NCBI RefSeq assembly: GCF_048820975.1
Contig: NZ_JBMEUF010000001.1
Location: 1,240,001 to 1,304,000 of the forward strand
Source of the DNA: Glaciecola sp048820975
Lineage (GTDB): Bacteria; Pseudomonadota; Gammaproteobacteria; Enterobacterales; Alteromonadaceae
Direction of reading: 5' to 3'
DNA length: 64,000 nt
Shown: positions 10,001-18,308 of the stretch, one piece after another
Layout of the letters: every line of letters begins with the position of its first letter
How positions within the stretch are numbered: the first letter of the stretch is position 1
Program-made: the position numbers and the translations under genes
The notes under the pieces: generated by a model
The model's database searches: none
Told to the model about the DNA's origin: nothing
Seen by the model: only the letters and a program-made list of their open reading frames with translations

Positions 10001-10526
10001 CTACATGGCCAGTTCGTTGAAGCTCTATGTAAAAACGGTCAGGAAAATGCTGCTTATAAAATGCAAGGATTCGTTCACTTAGTTCAGGCTTTTGCATACT
10101 AATGGATTGACCAAAATCACCATCTAAGGCTCCTGATAAAACAATTACGCCTTCATTAAATTTAGCTAAAACATCTTGGTTTACAATAACTTTATATTGG
10201 ATTTGCCCCTGCAAATAAGCTTCTGAAATCATGTTGGTTATATTTTTATAACCCGTTTCATTTATAGCTAACACGCCTATTTGCACAACTTGCCCATCTA
10301 AATTGTCACTTTGAAACCATAAATCACAACCAATAATCGGCTTTATACCTTTCTTAGGCGCCGCAGAATAAAACTTAACTAAACCACACATGTTCATTAA
10401 ATCAGTCAAGGCTAGCGCCGTAGCGCCCTGTTCCGCGCTTGCGCTTAAAATAGGATTAACCTTATTTAGACCGTCTTGCATTGAAAAATCACTGTGAACG
10501 CGTAAATGAACAAATGGTGCAGACAC
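7062..10526 (-). CDS. dnaE: DNA polymerase III alpha subunit
   Basis: The replicative polymerase. At 1154 aa it is close to the E. coli length (1160). The N-terminal PHP domain begins FVHLRVHSDFSM. The palm carries PDFDIDFCMDRRDE, with the catalytic aspartates, and the GPGRGSGAGSLVAYAL motif shortly before it. FGYNKSHSAAYA-type sequence (GYGFNKSHSAAYALVSYQT) marks the fingers region. The C-terminal part has the helix-hairpin-helix and OB-fold segments. It is the gene after rnhB in the lipid A/replication run, spaced 43 bp. Confidence 0.97.
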   Translation of the reverse strand: MSAPFVHLRVHSDFSMQDGLNKVNPILSASAEQGATALALTDLMNMCGLVKFYSAAPKKGIKPIIGCDLWFQSDNLDGQVVQIGVLAINETGYKNITNMISEAYLQGQIQYKVIVNQDVLAKFNEGVIVLSGALDGDFGQSISMQKPELSERILAFYKQHFPDRFYIELQRTGHVGQNHYIEKALEYAQRFDLPVVATNNVRFLNRNDFEAHEVRVCISEGFTLDDNRRNKRYTDQQYLRTPEEMLELFSDIPEAIENTVQIALRCNVKMTLGEYFLPNFPTGDMSTEAFLVKQSEIGLERRLEQLFPDEEERKAKRPEYDERLEIELKVINQMGFPGYFLIVMEFIQWSKDNNIPVGPGRGSGAGSLVAYALDITDLDPLEFDLLFERFLNPERVSMPDFDIDFCMDRRDEVIDHVAEIYGRDAVSQIITFGTLAAKAVIRDVGRVLGRPYGFVDRISKMIPGDPGMTLAKAFEVEPRLPEIYQQDEEVRELIDMARILEGVTRNAGKHAGGVVISPTTITDFAPLYCDETGANPVTQFDKNDVETAGLVKFDFLGLRTLTIIQWAIDMIKEVKGETIDITAIPLNDAKSFRYLKQAETTAVFQLESRGMKDLIKRLQPDVFEEIIALVALFRPGPLQSGMVDNFIDRKHGREAISYPDATYQHECLEVILEPTYGIILYQEQVMQIAQEMSGYSLGGADLLRRAMGKKKPEEMEKQRGSFKEGAIGNNIDPDLAMKIFDLVEKFAGYGFNKSHSAAYALVSYQTLWLKVHYPAEFMAAVMSADMDNTDKVVTLIDECNNMKLAVLPPDLNSGQHKFTVNAEGQIVYGIGAIKGVGEGPVEAIIKAREEQGEFIDLFDFCAKVDLKKINKRVLEKLIMSGAMDKLGPHRAAIMASLKDAIDAAAQNAKAALAGQGDLFGMEDFTQAQTEHSYKEVPPWPEKIWLDGEKETLGLYLTGHPMSQYIAETKHYIDCSVKDLMPTRRDVHTKTAGLIYAMRVLTNKQGRRWALVTLDDKSARMEMRVSPDVFEQYEELLAVDNLVWISGQVSFDRYSESTTMSILEIMPLVEARSRFARRLSLSLETTSCTLSSVAKLQDILTQYKGGTCPLHLQVEHPDAALEMVSGTNWYVKLEDELLSDLTHLLGKDNVALAFN

Positions 10527-10569
10527 TTAAGATTACTCCGTAGGGATAAAAAATTATGTTACAGCTATT

Positions 10570-11148
10570 CTACCTTGAACTTGCCGCAAGCTGAACTGGT
10601 TTGAAACTAAATCTATGATGAGGTGTTGGTCCATGTTGTTGCAAGGCCTCTACATGAAGTTTCGTTGGGTAACCTTTATGTTTTGCGAAACCATATTGTG
10701 GGTATTTTTCATGCAATATAGCCATTTCGCGATCACGGGTGACTTTCGCAATAATAGAAGCAGCTGAAATTTCGGCGTGTAGTAAATCCCCCTTAACTAT
10801 GGCTTCACTGGCATATTGCCATTTTGGACATCTGTTTCCATCAACGCGCACGAAATCAGGTGATACTCTTAAACCATCTACAGCTCGCGTCATGGCTAAC
10901 ATGGTGGCGTGCAATATGTTTAATTCATCTATTTCTGCTGGACTAGCGCGGCCAATACTAAAACACAAGGCGTGCTCAATAATTTTATCAAATAAAGCTT
11001 CTCGTTTTTTCTCACTTAACTTTTTAGAATCGGTTAATCCTAGAATGGGGGAAGCAGGGTCAAGAATAACCGCGGCGGTAACAACATCGCCTACAAGGGG
11101 CCCGCGGCCTACCTCGTCAACGCCAGCAATTAGTGAATATTTTTCCAT
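10570..11148 (-). CDS. rnhB: Ribonuclease HII
   Basis: Cleaves RNA in RNA-DNA hybrids and incises at single misincorporated ribonucleotides. The N-terminus has AGVDEVGRGPLVGDV, giving the catalytic Asp-Glu pair (residues 11-12). DSKKLSEKKRE and VRVDGNRCP follow, and KVTRDREM supplies the further acidic residue. 192 aa from the ATG at 11148 (a TTG one codon upstream is also open). Located between lpxB and dnaE as in most gammaproteobacteria; 29 bp from lpxB. Confidence 0.96.
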   Translation of the reverse strand: MEKYSLIAGVDEVGRGPLVGDVVTAAVILDPASPILGLTDSKKLSEKKREALFDKIIEHALCFSIGRASPAEIDELNILHATMLAMTRAVDGLRVSPDFVRVDGNRCPKWQYASEAIVKGDLLHAEISAASIIAKVTRDREMAILHEKYPQYGFAKHKGYPTKLHVEALQQHGPTPHHRFSFKPVQLAASSR

Positions 11149-11177
11149 CAAGAAACATCTTTTTTTATTTAAATTAT

Positions 11178-12338
11178 TTATGCAGGATAACGATTTATTA
11201 AAGACAATACCGCTTTTGCAGATTGTTTATCAGCGCCCGCAGCTAAAGTTTTATGAATTTGTATAAACTGGCTCAGTACATTTTTATTATTAGTTCGCCA
11301 TACCTTAAGCAATTGCTCTGACAAATTATCAGCGTTAACCTCATCTTGTAAAAACTCCGGCACTAATAGCTCATTTGCCAATATGTTAGGCAACGAGAAA
11401 TATGCAGGTTTGTATAAGCGCTTCATCATCATGTAGGTCAAGGTAGACATTTTATAAGCCACTACCATTGGACATTTGCAAAGCATAGCTTCTAAAGCTG
11501 CCGTGCCAGAGGCTAATAAAGCACAATCAGCGGCAATCATTACGTCTCTAGCCGCTGCTCGTGTAATAGTGCAAGATTCAAGCATATTTTCTTGCTTTAA
11601 GATTTCACGAATTTGCGCTTCTCTAGCATCATTTACCGCAGGTATGATTACTTTTAAATGGGGTGAATGCACTTTAACTTTACGATAAGTATCTAAAAAG
11701 ATGCTAAGAAGTGATTCAATTTCACGCTTACGGGAGCCTGGTAATAAAGCGAGTAACTCGCTTTTTGCCTCAATTGACAGCCTTTCTCGAGCTTGCATCT
11801 GATCAATCTCAACGGGAATGCTATCAGCCATAGTATGGCCTACAAACTGAAACGGTAAGTTATACTGGTCATAAATTGCTTGCTCAAAGGGAAATACACC
11901 TAAAACTAAATTAGTTGCTTTACCAATTTTATGAATGCGTTTTTCGCGCCAAGCCCATACCGTAGGGCTAACATAATGCACGGTAGGAATACCGGCATCT
12001 TTTAATTTTTGTTCAACATGTAAGTTAAAGTCAGGTGCATCAACACCTATGAAAACGTCAGGTGGATTATCTAAAAAGTGTTGCACGACAGTTTTTCGAA
12101 TATGCAACAAACGAGGGAGATGCTGTAAGACCTCAACTAATCCCATCACTGACAATTCATCCATTTCAAATAATGAATGCATGCCTTGCTCAATAAGAGG
12201 CTGTGAACCAATACCTTCAATAATACAATTAGGATGTAATGCCTTGATTTGTTTCAACATACCTAAGGCAATATTAGCGCCCGATGTTTCCCCTACTACA
12301 AGGCCTACTCTAAGTGGCTTACTAGATAATTGCGGCAT
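11178..12338 (-). CDS. lpxB: Lipid-A-disaccharide synthase
   Basis: A GT-B fold enzyme (family GT19) of the inner-membrane face. It condenses UDP-2,3-diacylglucosamine with lipid X to give the beta-1,6 tetraacyl disaccharide of lipid A. It shows VGETSGANIALGML at the start, FIGVDAPDFNL, YYVSPTVWAWR-like sequence (HYVSPTVWAWREKRIHKI) and LLPGSRKREIE, all standard for LpxB. The UDP-binding end has ASGTAALEAML. 386 aa, family-typical. It starts 2 bp after the lpxA stop, consistent with translational coupling. Confidence 0.97.
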   Translation of the reverse strand: MPQLSSKPLRVGLVVGETSGANIALGMLKQIKALHPNCIIEGIGSQPLIEQGMHSLFEMDELSVMGLVEVLQHLPRLLHIRKTVVQHFLDNPPDVFIGVDAPDFNLHVEQKLKDAGIPTVHYVSPTVWAWREKRIHKIGKATNLVLGVFPFEQAIYDQYNLPFQFVGHTMADSIPVEIDQMQARERLSIEAKSELLALLPGSRKREIESLLSIFLDTYRKVKVHSPHLKVIIPAVNDAREAQIREILKQENMLESCTITRAAARDVMIAADCALLASGTAALEAMLCKCPMVVAYKMSTLTYMMMKRLYKPAYFSLPNILANELLVPEFLQDEVNADNLSEQLLKVWRTNNKNVLSQFIQIHKTLAAGADKQSAKAVLSLINRYPA

Positions 12339-12340
12339 TA

Positions 12341-13111
12341 TTACCTTGCAATGCCGCGATTAGGCGCACTTAAAAACTGCGCCATTTCCGATAGCTCAGT
12401 ATGCTCAGCCGCCATATCTATGATTATTTTACTTGCTTCATCATAGCTATTGTTTTGCCTGTACAATACCTTGTAAGCGCGTTTAATAGCGCTTATTGAT
12501 TCGCTAGAAAAACCGCGACGTTTTAGGCCTTCACTGTTAATACCTTGAGGAACGTGTTTTATACCGCTAAACATAACAAAAGGCGGTAAGTCACGCAGAA
12601 GAACAGCTCCACCTCCAGTAAAGGCATGTGAACCTATATGACAGAACTGATGCACCGCAGTCATGCCACCTAAAATAACAAAATCACCAATATGTACATG
12701 GCCGGCAACGGTTGCGTTGTTTGCTAATATATTGTCATTGCCTACAATACAGTCATGAGCAATGTGAGTATTAACCATACATAAGTTACGATGGCCAATT
12801 TTGGTAATGGCTTGATCTTGCGTAGTACCGCGATGAATTGTACAAGATTCTCTAAACTCGTTGTCATCACCTATTTCAAGGTACGTTACTTCACCGGCGT
12901 ATTTTTTGTCTTGGCAATCTTCACCAATTGAACAAAATTGGAAAAAAGTATTGTTTTTACCAATTTTTGTATGACCTTTCACCACAACATGGCTTTTTAA
13001 AACGCAGTTATCACCAATTTCAACGTTATCCCCAATAAAACAAAAAGGGCCTATTTCTACATTGTTACCAATAATCGCCTTATCTGAAATAACGGACGAA
13101 GGATGAATCAT
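12341..13111 (-). CDS. lpxA: UDP-N-acetylglucosamine acyltransferase
   Basis: First enzyme of lipid A synthesis; it puts a 3-hydroxyacyl chain from ACP on O-3 of UDP-GlcNAc. A left-handed beta-helix of hexapeptide repeats fills residues 1-185 and an alpha-helical tail follows. NTHIAHDC supplies the catalytic His (about 119). The position matching Gly173 of the E. coli acyl-length ruler is Gly here (SHAFTGGG), which favours a long (C14-like) acyl chain; that is inference. I use the ATG at 13111 (MIHPSSVI), which follows GAGAGAT and sits 3 bp after the fabZ stop. The open frame also extends eight codons further upstream. Confidence 0.96.
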   Translation of the reverse strand: MIHPSSVISDKAIIGNNVEIGPFCFIGDNVEIGDNCVLKSHVVVKGHTKIGKNNTFFQFCSIGEDCQDKKYAGEVTYLEIGDDNEFRESCTIHRGTTQDQAITKIGHRNLCMVNTHIAHDCIVGNDNILANNATVAGHVHIGDFVILGGMTAVHQFCHIGSHAFTGGGAVLLRDLPPFVMFSGIKHVPQGINSEGLKRRGFSSESISAIKRAYKVLYRQNNSYDEASKIIIDMAAEHTELSEMAQFLSAPNRGIAR

Positions 13112-13113
13112 AA

Positions 13114-13560
13114 TTAAATATCTCTCATTGCACACATAAATTCAGCCACACATGCTGGATTGCCATCAACGCTGGCAACACCTTCAAATTTCCATATCCC
13201 TCTGCGTTCTTTAATTAAGCGAACCGATATATCCATTCTATCACCTGGCACTACAGGTGCTTTAAATCGTGCTTTATCAATGCCTGCGTACAAATACAAT
13301 TGATCATTGTTCCCTAAGGTTTTAAAACCTAAAATTCCTGCAGCTTGTGCCATAGATTCTAAAATCAAAACGCCGGGGAAAATTGGTTCACCGGGAAAGT
13401 GACCTAAAAAACACTCTTCATTAATCGTGATATTTTTGTAAGCTTCAATTGACTTACCTAGTTCGTAGTCGGTCACACGGTCTATCAACAAAAAAGGATA
13501 GCGATGTGGAAGTAATGACATTATTTCTTTGATTTCAATTGTGTTGAGCGAGTGTGACAA
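13114..13560 (-). CDS. fabZ: 3-hydroxyacyl-ACP dehydratase FabZ
   Basis: Dehydrates 3-hydroxyacyl-ACP in the fatty-acid elongation cycle. Hotdog fold, 148 aa. LLPHRYPFLLIDRV leads to GHFPGEPIFPGVLILESMAQA, carrying the catalytic His54 and Glu68. It competes with LpxA for 3-hydroxyacyl-ACP, and the two genes are 2 bp apart. Normally lpxD would lie directly upstream. Here a 200-bp gap with a transcription terminator separates fabZ from skp, so the fabZ-lpxA-lpxB run probably has its own promoter in 13561-13695. Confidence 0.97.
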   Translation of the reverse strand: MSHSLNTIEIKEIMSLLPHRYPFLLIDRVTDYELGKSIEAYKNITINEECFLGHFPGEPIFPGVLILESMAQAAGILGFKTLGNNDQLYLYAGIDKARFKAPVVPGDRMDISVRLIKERRGIWKFEGVASVDGNPACVAEFMCAMRDI

Positions 13561-13695
13561 GAATATCTCCTAATAAAAATGCAGGGCGCAACTCGGTAGT
13601 ATTTTATTTGCACACATTATTATATCTTGATTATGTGTGTTTTATTGTTTGTTGCGCGAATTGCTGCATAAGATAAGCGTTTATACCCTAAAAAC

Positions 13696-13725
13696 AAATC
13701 AGACCAACACTTGTTGGCCTGATTT
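13696..13725 (-). terminator. Terminator between skp and fabZ
   Basis: A near-perfect hairpin: the 14-base arms AAATCAGACCAACA and TGTTGGCCTGATTT are separated by only CT (plus-strand reading), with one G-U/A-C position. On the minus strand it is followed by TTTGTTTTT, and on the plus strand by TTTT, so it can act in both directions. It lies 38 bp after the skp stop, where most gammaproteobacteria read through into lpxD. Confidence 0.75.
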
Positions 13726-13762
13726 TCTGTTAAATAGTACAAATACGCTTAACGTTGACGCA

Positions 13763-14275
13763 TTATTGAGCTTTACTAACTTGCTCAAGTACTTTTTGCG
13801 ATATATCGTTTTCTGGTTTGCTGTAAGGAACCGCAGTAGCATTTAATACCACATCATAACCTTCTTTCTTAGCAATACCGTCAATAGCTTGCTTAATCAA
13901 ACCAAGAAGTTTACCTCTTTCTTCTTGAGTACGGCTTTGCATTTGTTGTTGCAAAGGCTGACCTACAGTTTGAAGCTTTTGACCAATTTCGTTGATTTGC
14001 TGCTGTAATTCTTTTATTTGCGCTTCACTAAGAGTTGCTTCTTCACGTTGCAACTTTTCCACCAGATATTTGCCATCAGACTGCATGCGCTGTACTTCTT
14101 GCATTTGGTCTTTGAACTCAGCATTAATAGTTTCTTCAATTGTTGCCACCTGTGGAAGAGCTTGCAACACTTGCTGAACATCAATAACACCTACTTTTTG
14201 AGCTGCATTTGCAGCTGAAACGCTTGCCACTGTAAATAACACGGCTAATGACAAACTTTTAATGAACCTATTCAA
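13763..14275 (-). CDS. skp: Periplasmic chaperone Skp (OmpH family)
   Basis: A trimeric jellyfish-shaped chaperone that carries unfolded outer-membrane proteins to BamA. A cleavable signal peptide is evident (FIKSLSLAVLFTVASVSAANA, cut before AQKVGVIDV). VGVIDVQQVLQALP is the conserved first beta-strand region. A long charged Gln/Glu-rich coiled coil (about 50-115) forms the tentacles, and GYDVVLNATAVPY closes the body domain. 170 aa. Encoded 72 bp downstream of bamA, as is usual. Confidence 0.95.
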   Translation of the reverse strand: MNRFIKSLSLAVLFTVASVSAANAAQKVGVIDVQQVLQALPQVATIEETINAEFKDQMQEVQRMQSDGKYLVEKLQREEATLSEAQIKELQQQINEIGQKLQTVGQPLQQQMQSRTQEERGKLLGLIKQAIDGIAKKEGYDVVLNATAVPYSKPENDISQKVLEQVSKAQ

Positions 14276-14346
14276 TGTAAAACTCCTTTCAGTTTCTTAT
14301 ACTTATTATTCGTTAATATTACGTTATTTTCTTGATTATACCTTGC

Positions 14347-16830
14347 TTAGAAGGTTGATCCAATATTGAATGTGAAGAAATCTACTGTGTCTCCCTCACG
14401 CTCTTTTAATGCTCTTGAGAAGCTAAATACCATTGGGCCCATGGGTGAAACCCATTGCACTGATACCCCTGCTGATGCGCGGTAATTTTTCCAATCGCTG
14501 TAATCCAGTAATGGACCCGTAGAGGTAATTACATTTAAATCTTTATATGCATCATAGTTAAATTCAGTATCCCAAACAGACCCTACATCTAAAAATAAGC
14601 TAGTGCGTACGGAGTTATCAAATTCAGCTTCTACAAATGGTGTTGGTACAATCAACTCAAGGCCACCAATCGCCATGGCATTACCGCCTAAACTTCTTGA
14701 TGACAACTGTAATGCATCATTCCCTGCAGAACCTAAAATTGGCACGCCATTTGGTGTAGTGGCAATTAGACCTCCACTAACATTCACCCCACGTGGGCCT
14801 ACAGTGTTATTTTCAAACCCGCGAAGCGTATCAGAGCCCCCTGCAGTAAAGTTTTCCGTAAATGGCAATATTTGATCAGACCCTTTTTTATCGCCATAGC
14901 CGTTGCCGTAGCCTAAACGCAAGCGAGCTAACACCGTCCATCTCTGATTTCTAGTAAGTGGGAAGTACCACTTAGTATCAGTAGTAAATTTAAAATAATT
15001 CACTTCTGAGTTAGGTGTAGTAATAGAGAACGATGCACGTTGCGACGAACCTGAACTTGGAAACAAACCACGGTTCAAAGTATTACGCGACCATGAAACC
15101 GATGCTAAGAAACTATCATATTTAATAGCGGCATCAGGATCGTTGTCATCTAAAAATTGGTTATAAAAACGCGAAGTTTGCACATAACTGGTGTTATCAC
15201 TTTGCAATTCAACATTTGAATAAGTTAAGCCAAAGCTAATTCTATTTACTTCATTAATTGGATAACCAATATTAGACCCTATAGACCAACGCTTACTATT
15301 GTACTGAACAATGTTAAAGCTTCCGCCATCAAATTCGCTGTACCCAAGGCTTCCACCTAGGCTAATGCCATCAATAGTGAAATACGGGTCTAAATAGGTA
15401 ACTTGGGCACTTGATTGATACGAGACCGTAGACAGATTCAAACCAATACGCTTGCCGGTTCCAAGGAAGTTGTCTTGCTGAACACCAGCTTGTAGGCTTA
15501 ACTTAGTAGCATCACCGTAGCCAATCCCTGCGTTGAATGAGCCCGATGCTTGCTCTTTTACATTAAATTCAACATCTACTTTATCATCTTCACCTGGAAT
15601 ACGAACCGTCTCAAATTCTACGTTTTCCATATAAGTTAAACGAGACAATTGTGCTTTAGAGGTTTTTAATGATCTATTCGCCAACCAAGAACCTTCCATT
15701 TGCGTCACGTTTTGACGCAGTACATCATCAGCGGTAATGGTGTTACCAGAGAATGTGATACGGCGAACGTAAATACGTTTACCAGGGTCAACCGACAGCG
15801 TTAACTTTACGGTTTTATCTTCCTCGTTAATCTCAGGAATGGTTACGACGTTTGGATAAGCATAACCAAAGCGGCCTAAATAATTAGAAATAAATTCTTC
15901 GGTATACGTGACTTCAGCTTGGTTATAAAGTTCACCTTCACGAATTGGCAACACATTACTAATAAATTCTTCATTACCGAGTAAGTCACCTGATAATTCC
16001 ACGCCAGATATTGTGTACTGCTCCCCTTCTTTGACGTTTAATGTAACGTAAATACCGTCTTTTTCAGGTGACATAGACACTTGCGTAGAATCAATTGAGA
16101 ATTGCAAGTAACCGCGATCTTTGTAGTAACTTTCAATGGTTTCCATGTCACCAGCAAGTGTTTGCTGCTGGTAGCGAGTTTCAGACATGAAATCCCACCA
16201 TGGTGCATTAAATTGCAGTTCCATTTGGTCAAATAATAAGTCATCTTCAAATACTTCATTACCCACCACATTAATTTGACGAATTTTAGCTGCATCGCCC
16301 TCGTCAAAAAGTAACTTAACGTCTACACGGTTACGTGGTAATGGCGTAACAATCGCTGTTACGTCGGCATTATATTTACCTATACTATAGAAAAAGTCCT
16401 TTAGGCCATTTTCTATTGACGTGATAACGGTACGGTCAAGGGGCTCACCAATACGAATATTTGAGCCATCTAAACTTTCTTGTAGTTGTTCATCTTTAAT
16501 ATCATCATTGCCATCAAAAACAATGTTACTGATGGTAGGCCTTTCCGACACCGTTACAACTAACACATTGCCGTCGCGATAAATGTCAACGCGTTCAAAG
16601 TGAGTTGATGAATAAAGAGAACGGATTAACTGAGTAACACGAAACCTATTAAGGGTGTCACCACGCTGAACCGGTAAGTAGGTTAAAGCCGCACCTAATG
16701 CAACTCGCTGTAAACCTTCTACACGAATATCTTCCACAACAAACTCAACATTATCGCTTAAAGCTTGCGCAGAAGTATATGATGAACCAAGGCTCAACAT
16801 GCTTGCTAAAACTAGATTTTTACACTTCAT
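14347..16830 (-). CDS. bamA: Outer-membrane protein assembly factor BamA
   Basis: The core of the BAM complex; inserts beta-barrel proteins into the outer membrane. The signal peptide ends at about SAQA. Five POTRA domains follow (to about residue 420; the first begins FVVEDIRVEGLQRV), then a 16-strand Omp85 barrel. The L6 loop motif LRGF is present in GSDTLRGFENN. The protein ends in Phe (NIGSTF), the classical barrel signal. I start at ATG 16830; a TTG one codon earlier is open. 827 aa, family-typical. Flanked by rseP and skp. Confidence 0.96.
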   Translation of the reverse strand: MKCKNLVLASMLSLGSSYTSAQALSDNVEFVVEDIRVEGLQRVALGAALTYLPVQRGDTLNRFRVTQLIRSLYSSTHFERVDIYRDGNVLVVTVSERPTISNIVFDGNDDIKDEQLQESLDGSNIRIGEPLDRTVITSIENGLKDFFYSIGKYNADVTAIVTPLPRNRVDVKLLFDEGDAAKIRQINVVGNEVFEDDLLFDQMELQFNAPWWDFMSETRYQQQTLAGDMETIESYYKDRGYLQFSIDSTQVSMSPEKDGIYVTLNVKEGEQYTISGVELSGDLLGNEEFISNVLPIREGELYNQAEVTYTEEFISNYLGRFGYAYPNVVTIPEINEEDKTVKLTLSVDPGKRIYVRRITFSGNTITADDVLRQNVTQMEGSWLANRSLKTSKAQLSRLTYMENVEFETVRIPGEDDKVDVEFNVKEQASGSFNAGIGYGDATKLSLQAGVQQDNFLGTGKRIGLNLSTVSYQSSAQVTYLDPYFTIDGISLGGSLGYSEFDGGSFNIVQYNSKRWSIGSNIGYPINEVNRISFGLTYSNVELQSDNTSYVQTSRFYNQFLDDNDPDAAIKYDSFLASVSWSRNTLNRGLFPSSGSSQRASFSITTPNSEVNYFKFTTDTKWYFPLTRNQRWTVLARLRLGYGNGYGDKKGSDQILPFTENFTAGGSDTLRGFENNTVGPRGVNVSGGLIATTPNGVPILGSAGNDALQLSSRSLGGNAMAIGGLELIVPTPFVEAEFDNSVRTSLFLDVGSVWDTEFNYDAYKDLNVITSTGPLLDYSDWKNYRASAGVSVQWVSPMGPMVFSFSRALKEREGDTVDFFTFNIGSTF

Positions 16831-16958
16831 CAACTATTAAAATTCCAAGATATTGTGTGTCAGACATTGTTATTATTTTCATTAGAGCATCGCATTTACG
16901 CACTTTGCTACACTCACATTTATTATTGCTTTGCACTTATGCAACCTAGCAATAACGC

Positions 16959-18308
16959 TTAAATATTGCGTAAAACATCGTTAAAAATTGCGGTTACCAT
17001 TACCATAAATAGTAAAGCTCCCCCAATTTTAAAGCCTACTTCCTGAATAGCCTCTGACACGGGCTTTCCAGTTATCCACTCAATGGTGAAATACAATAAG
17101 TGACCACCGTCTAATATTGGTAACGGCAAAAGATTAATGATACCAAGATTTACGCTGATTAGCGCTAAAAATCCTAGGAAAGCAATTAATCCGTAACTTG
17201 CATGCGCTCCCGCACCTTGAGCAATTGATATTGGACCGCTTAAGCTTTTAACTGACAAATCACCCGTTAATAGCTTACCCAACATTTTCACCGTGGTGCT
17301 CATCAAACGCCACGTATCATCAACACCACTAAAAAATGCATTAATAGGGCCTAATTTAGTCGTAATGATATATTCTTCGGGCCAAGCCTCGCGGCTAGTG
17401 ACTACGCCTAAATACCCTTTGCTTGCATCGTCATTACGAGCGCCTAAGTTAACAACAACACTACGGTTTGCGCCGTTACGCAAAAGGTCTATTGCAAGCT
17501 CTTGATTAGCGCGCGTCTCAATGTATCCGACTATTTGTCCCCAATTTGTCATTGGAGTTCCATCTATTTTAAGAATTTCATCATTTACTTGAAGCCCGCC
17601 TAGCGCTGCTGGGCCATCTTCTTCCACATAAGCAAGGACTTTAGTGACCTTGGGCTCAAATCGTTTAAAGCCTAAATCGCCAAATAAATCCCTTGAATCA
17701 GGATCTAAGGTCCAGCCATTTATGGGTAAATTACGCATTTCTAGCGAGCCATTAGGTGTTTTAACTTGCAGAGGAATACTATTTTCACCACTATATCGAA
17801 CTAATTCGAGACTTACATCCTGCCAATTTTCAACCTTACGCTCACCTACCGCTATAATTTCTTCATAGTTTTGAATTTGCGCTTGCTGTGCGTATGAATT
17901 GGGTATTACTTCGCCCACTATTGGTTTCACGCTTTGTGTGCCAAGCATACCAATTGCCATTAGCGCAAACACAGCGAAGATAAAGTTAACAATTGGGCCT
18001 GCCGCCACAATCGCCATGCGCTGTAAAACCGGCTTTTGATCAAATGCTACATCAAGGTCTTGTGTGCTTATTTCATCCACGCGGCCATCTAGCATTCTGA
18101 CGAATCCGCCAAGTGGAACCGCGGCTATCACAAACTCCATACCGGTAGAGGTAACTCGCTTGTACAAAGGCTTGCCAAAGCCAATTGAGAAACGCAGTAC
18201 CTTCACTTTACACAAACGAGCCACAAAATAGTGCCCCCATTCATGCACGGCAACTAAAATACTTAGCGCCACTACAAACGATAATATATTCCAAATGATG
18301 CCCGTCAT
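16959..18308 (-). CDS. rseP: Site-2 protease RseP
   Basis: An intramembrane zinc metalloprotease that makes the second cut in anti-sigma factor RseA and so releases sigma-E. HEWGH (residues 22-26, within the first transmembrane helix) is the HExxH site, and NLLPLPILDGGHL near the C-terminus gives the third zinc ligand. Two tandem PDZ domains occupy the periplasmic part (about 110-310). 449 aa. Its ATG overlaps the dxr stop by four bases (ATGA), so the two are translationally coupled. Confidence 0.96.
   Translation of the reverse strand: MTGIIWNILSFVVALSILVAVHEWGHYFVARLCKVKVLRFSIGFGKPLYKRVTSTGMEFVIAAVPLGGFVRMLDGRVDEISTQDLDVAFDQKPVLQRMAIVAAGPIVNFIFAVFALMAIGMLGTQSVKPIVGEVIPNSYAQQAQIQNYEEIIAVGERKVENWQDVSLELVRYSGENSIPLQVKTPNGSLEMRNLPINGWTLDPDSRDLFGDLGFKRFEPKVTKVLAYVEEDGPAALGGLQVNDEILKIDGTPMTNWGQIVGYIETRANQELAIDLLRNGANRSVVVNLGARNDDASKGYLGVVTSREAWPEEYIITTKLGPINAFFSGVDDTWRLMSTTVKMLGKLLTGDLSVKSLSGPISIAQGAGAHASYGLIAFLGFLALISVNLGIINLLPLPILDGGHLLYFTIEWITGKPVSEAIQEVGFKIGGALLFMVMVTAIFNDVLRNI

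Noticed and set aside
10739..11266. A 175-codon plus-strand frame across rnhB
   Set aside because: It is a shadow of rnhB/lpxB, which are unmistakable on the other strand.
13561..16958. Sigma-E promoters before fabZ, skp and bamA
   Set aside because: No GGAACTT-N15/16-TCTGA-like pair was visible in the three gaps.
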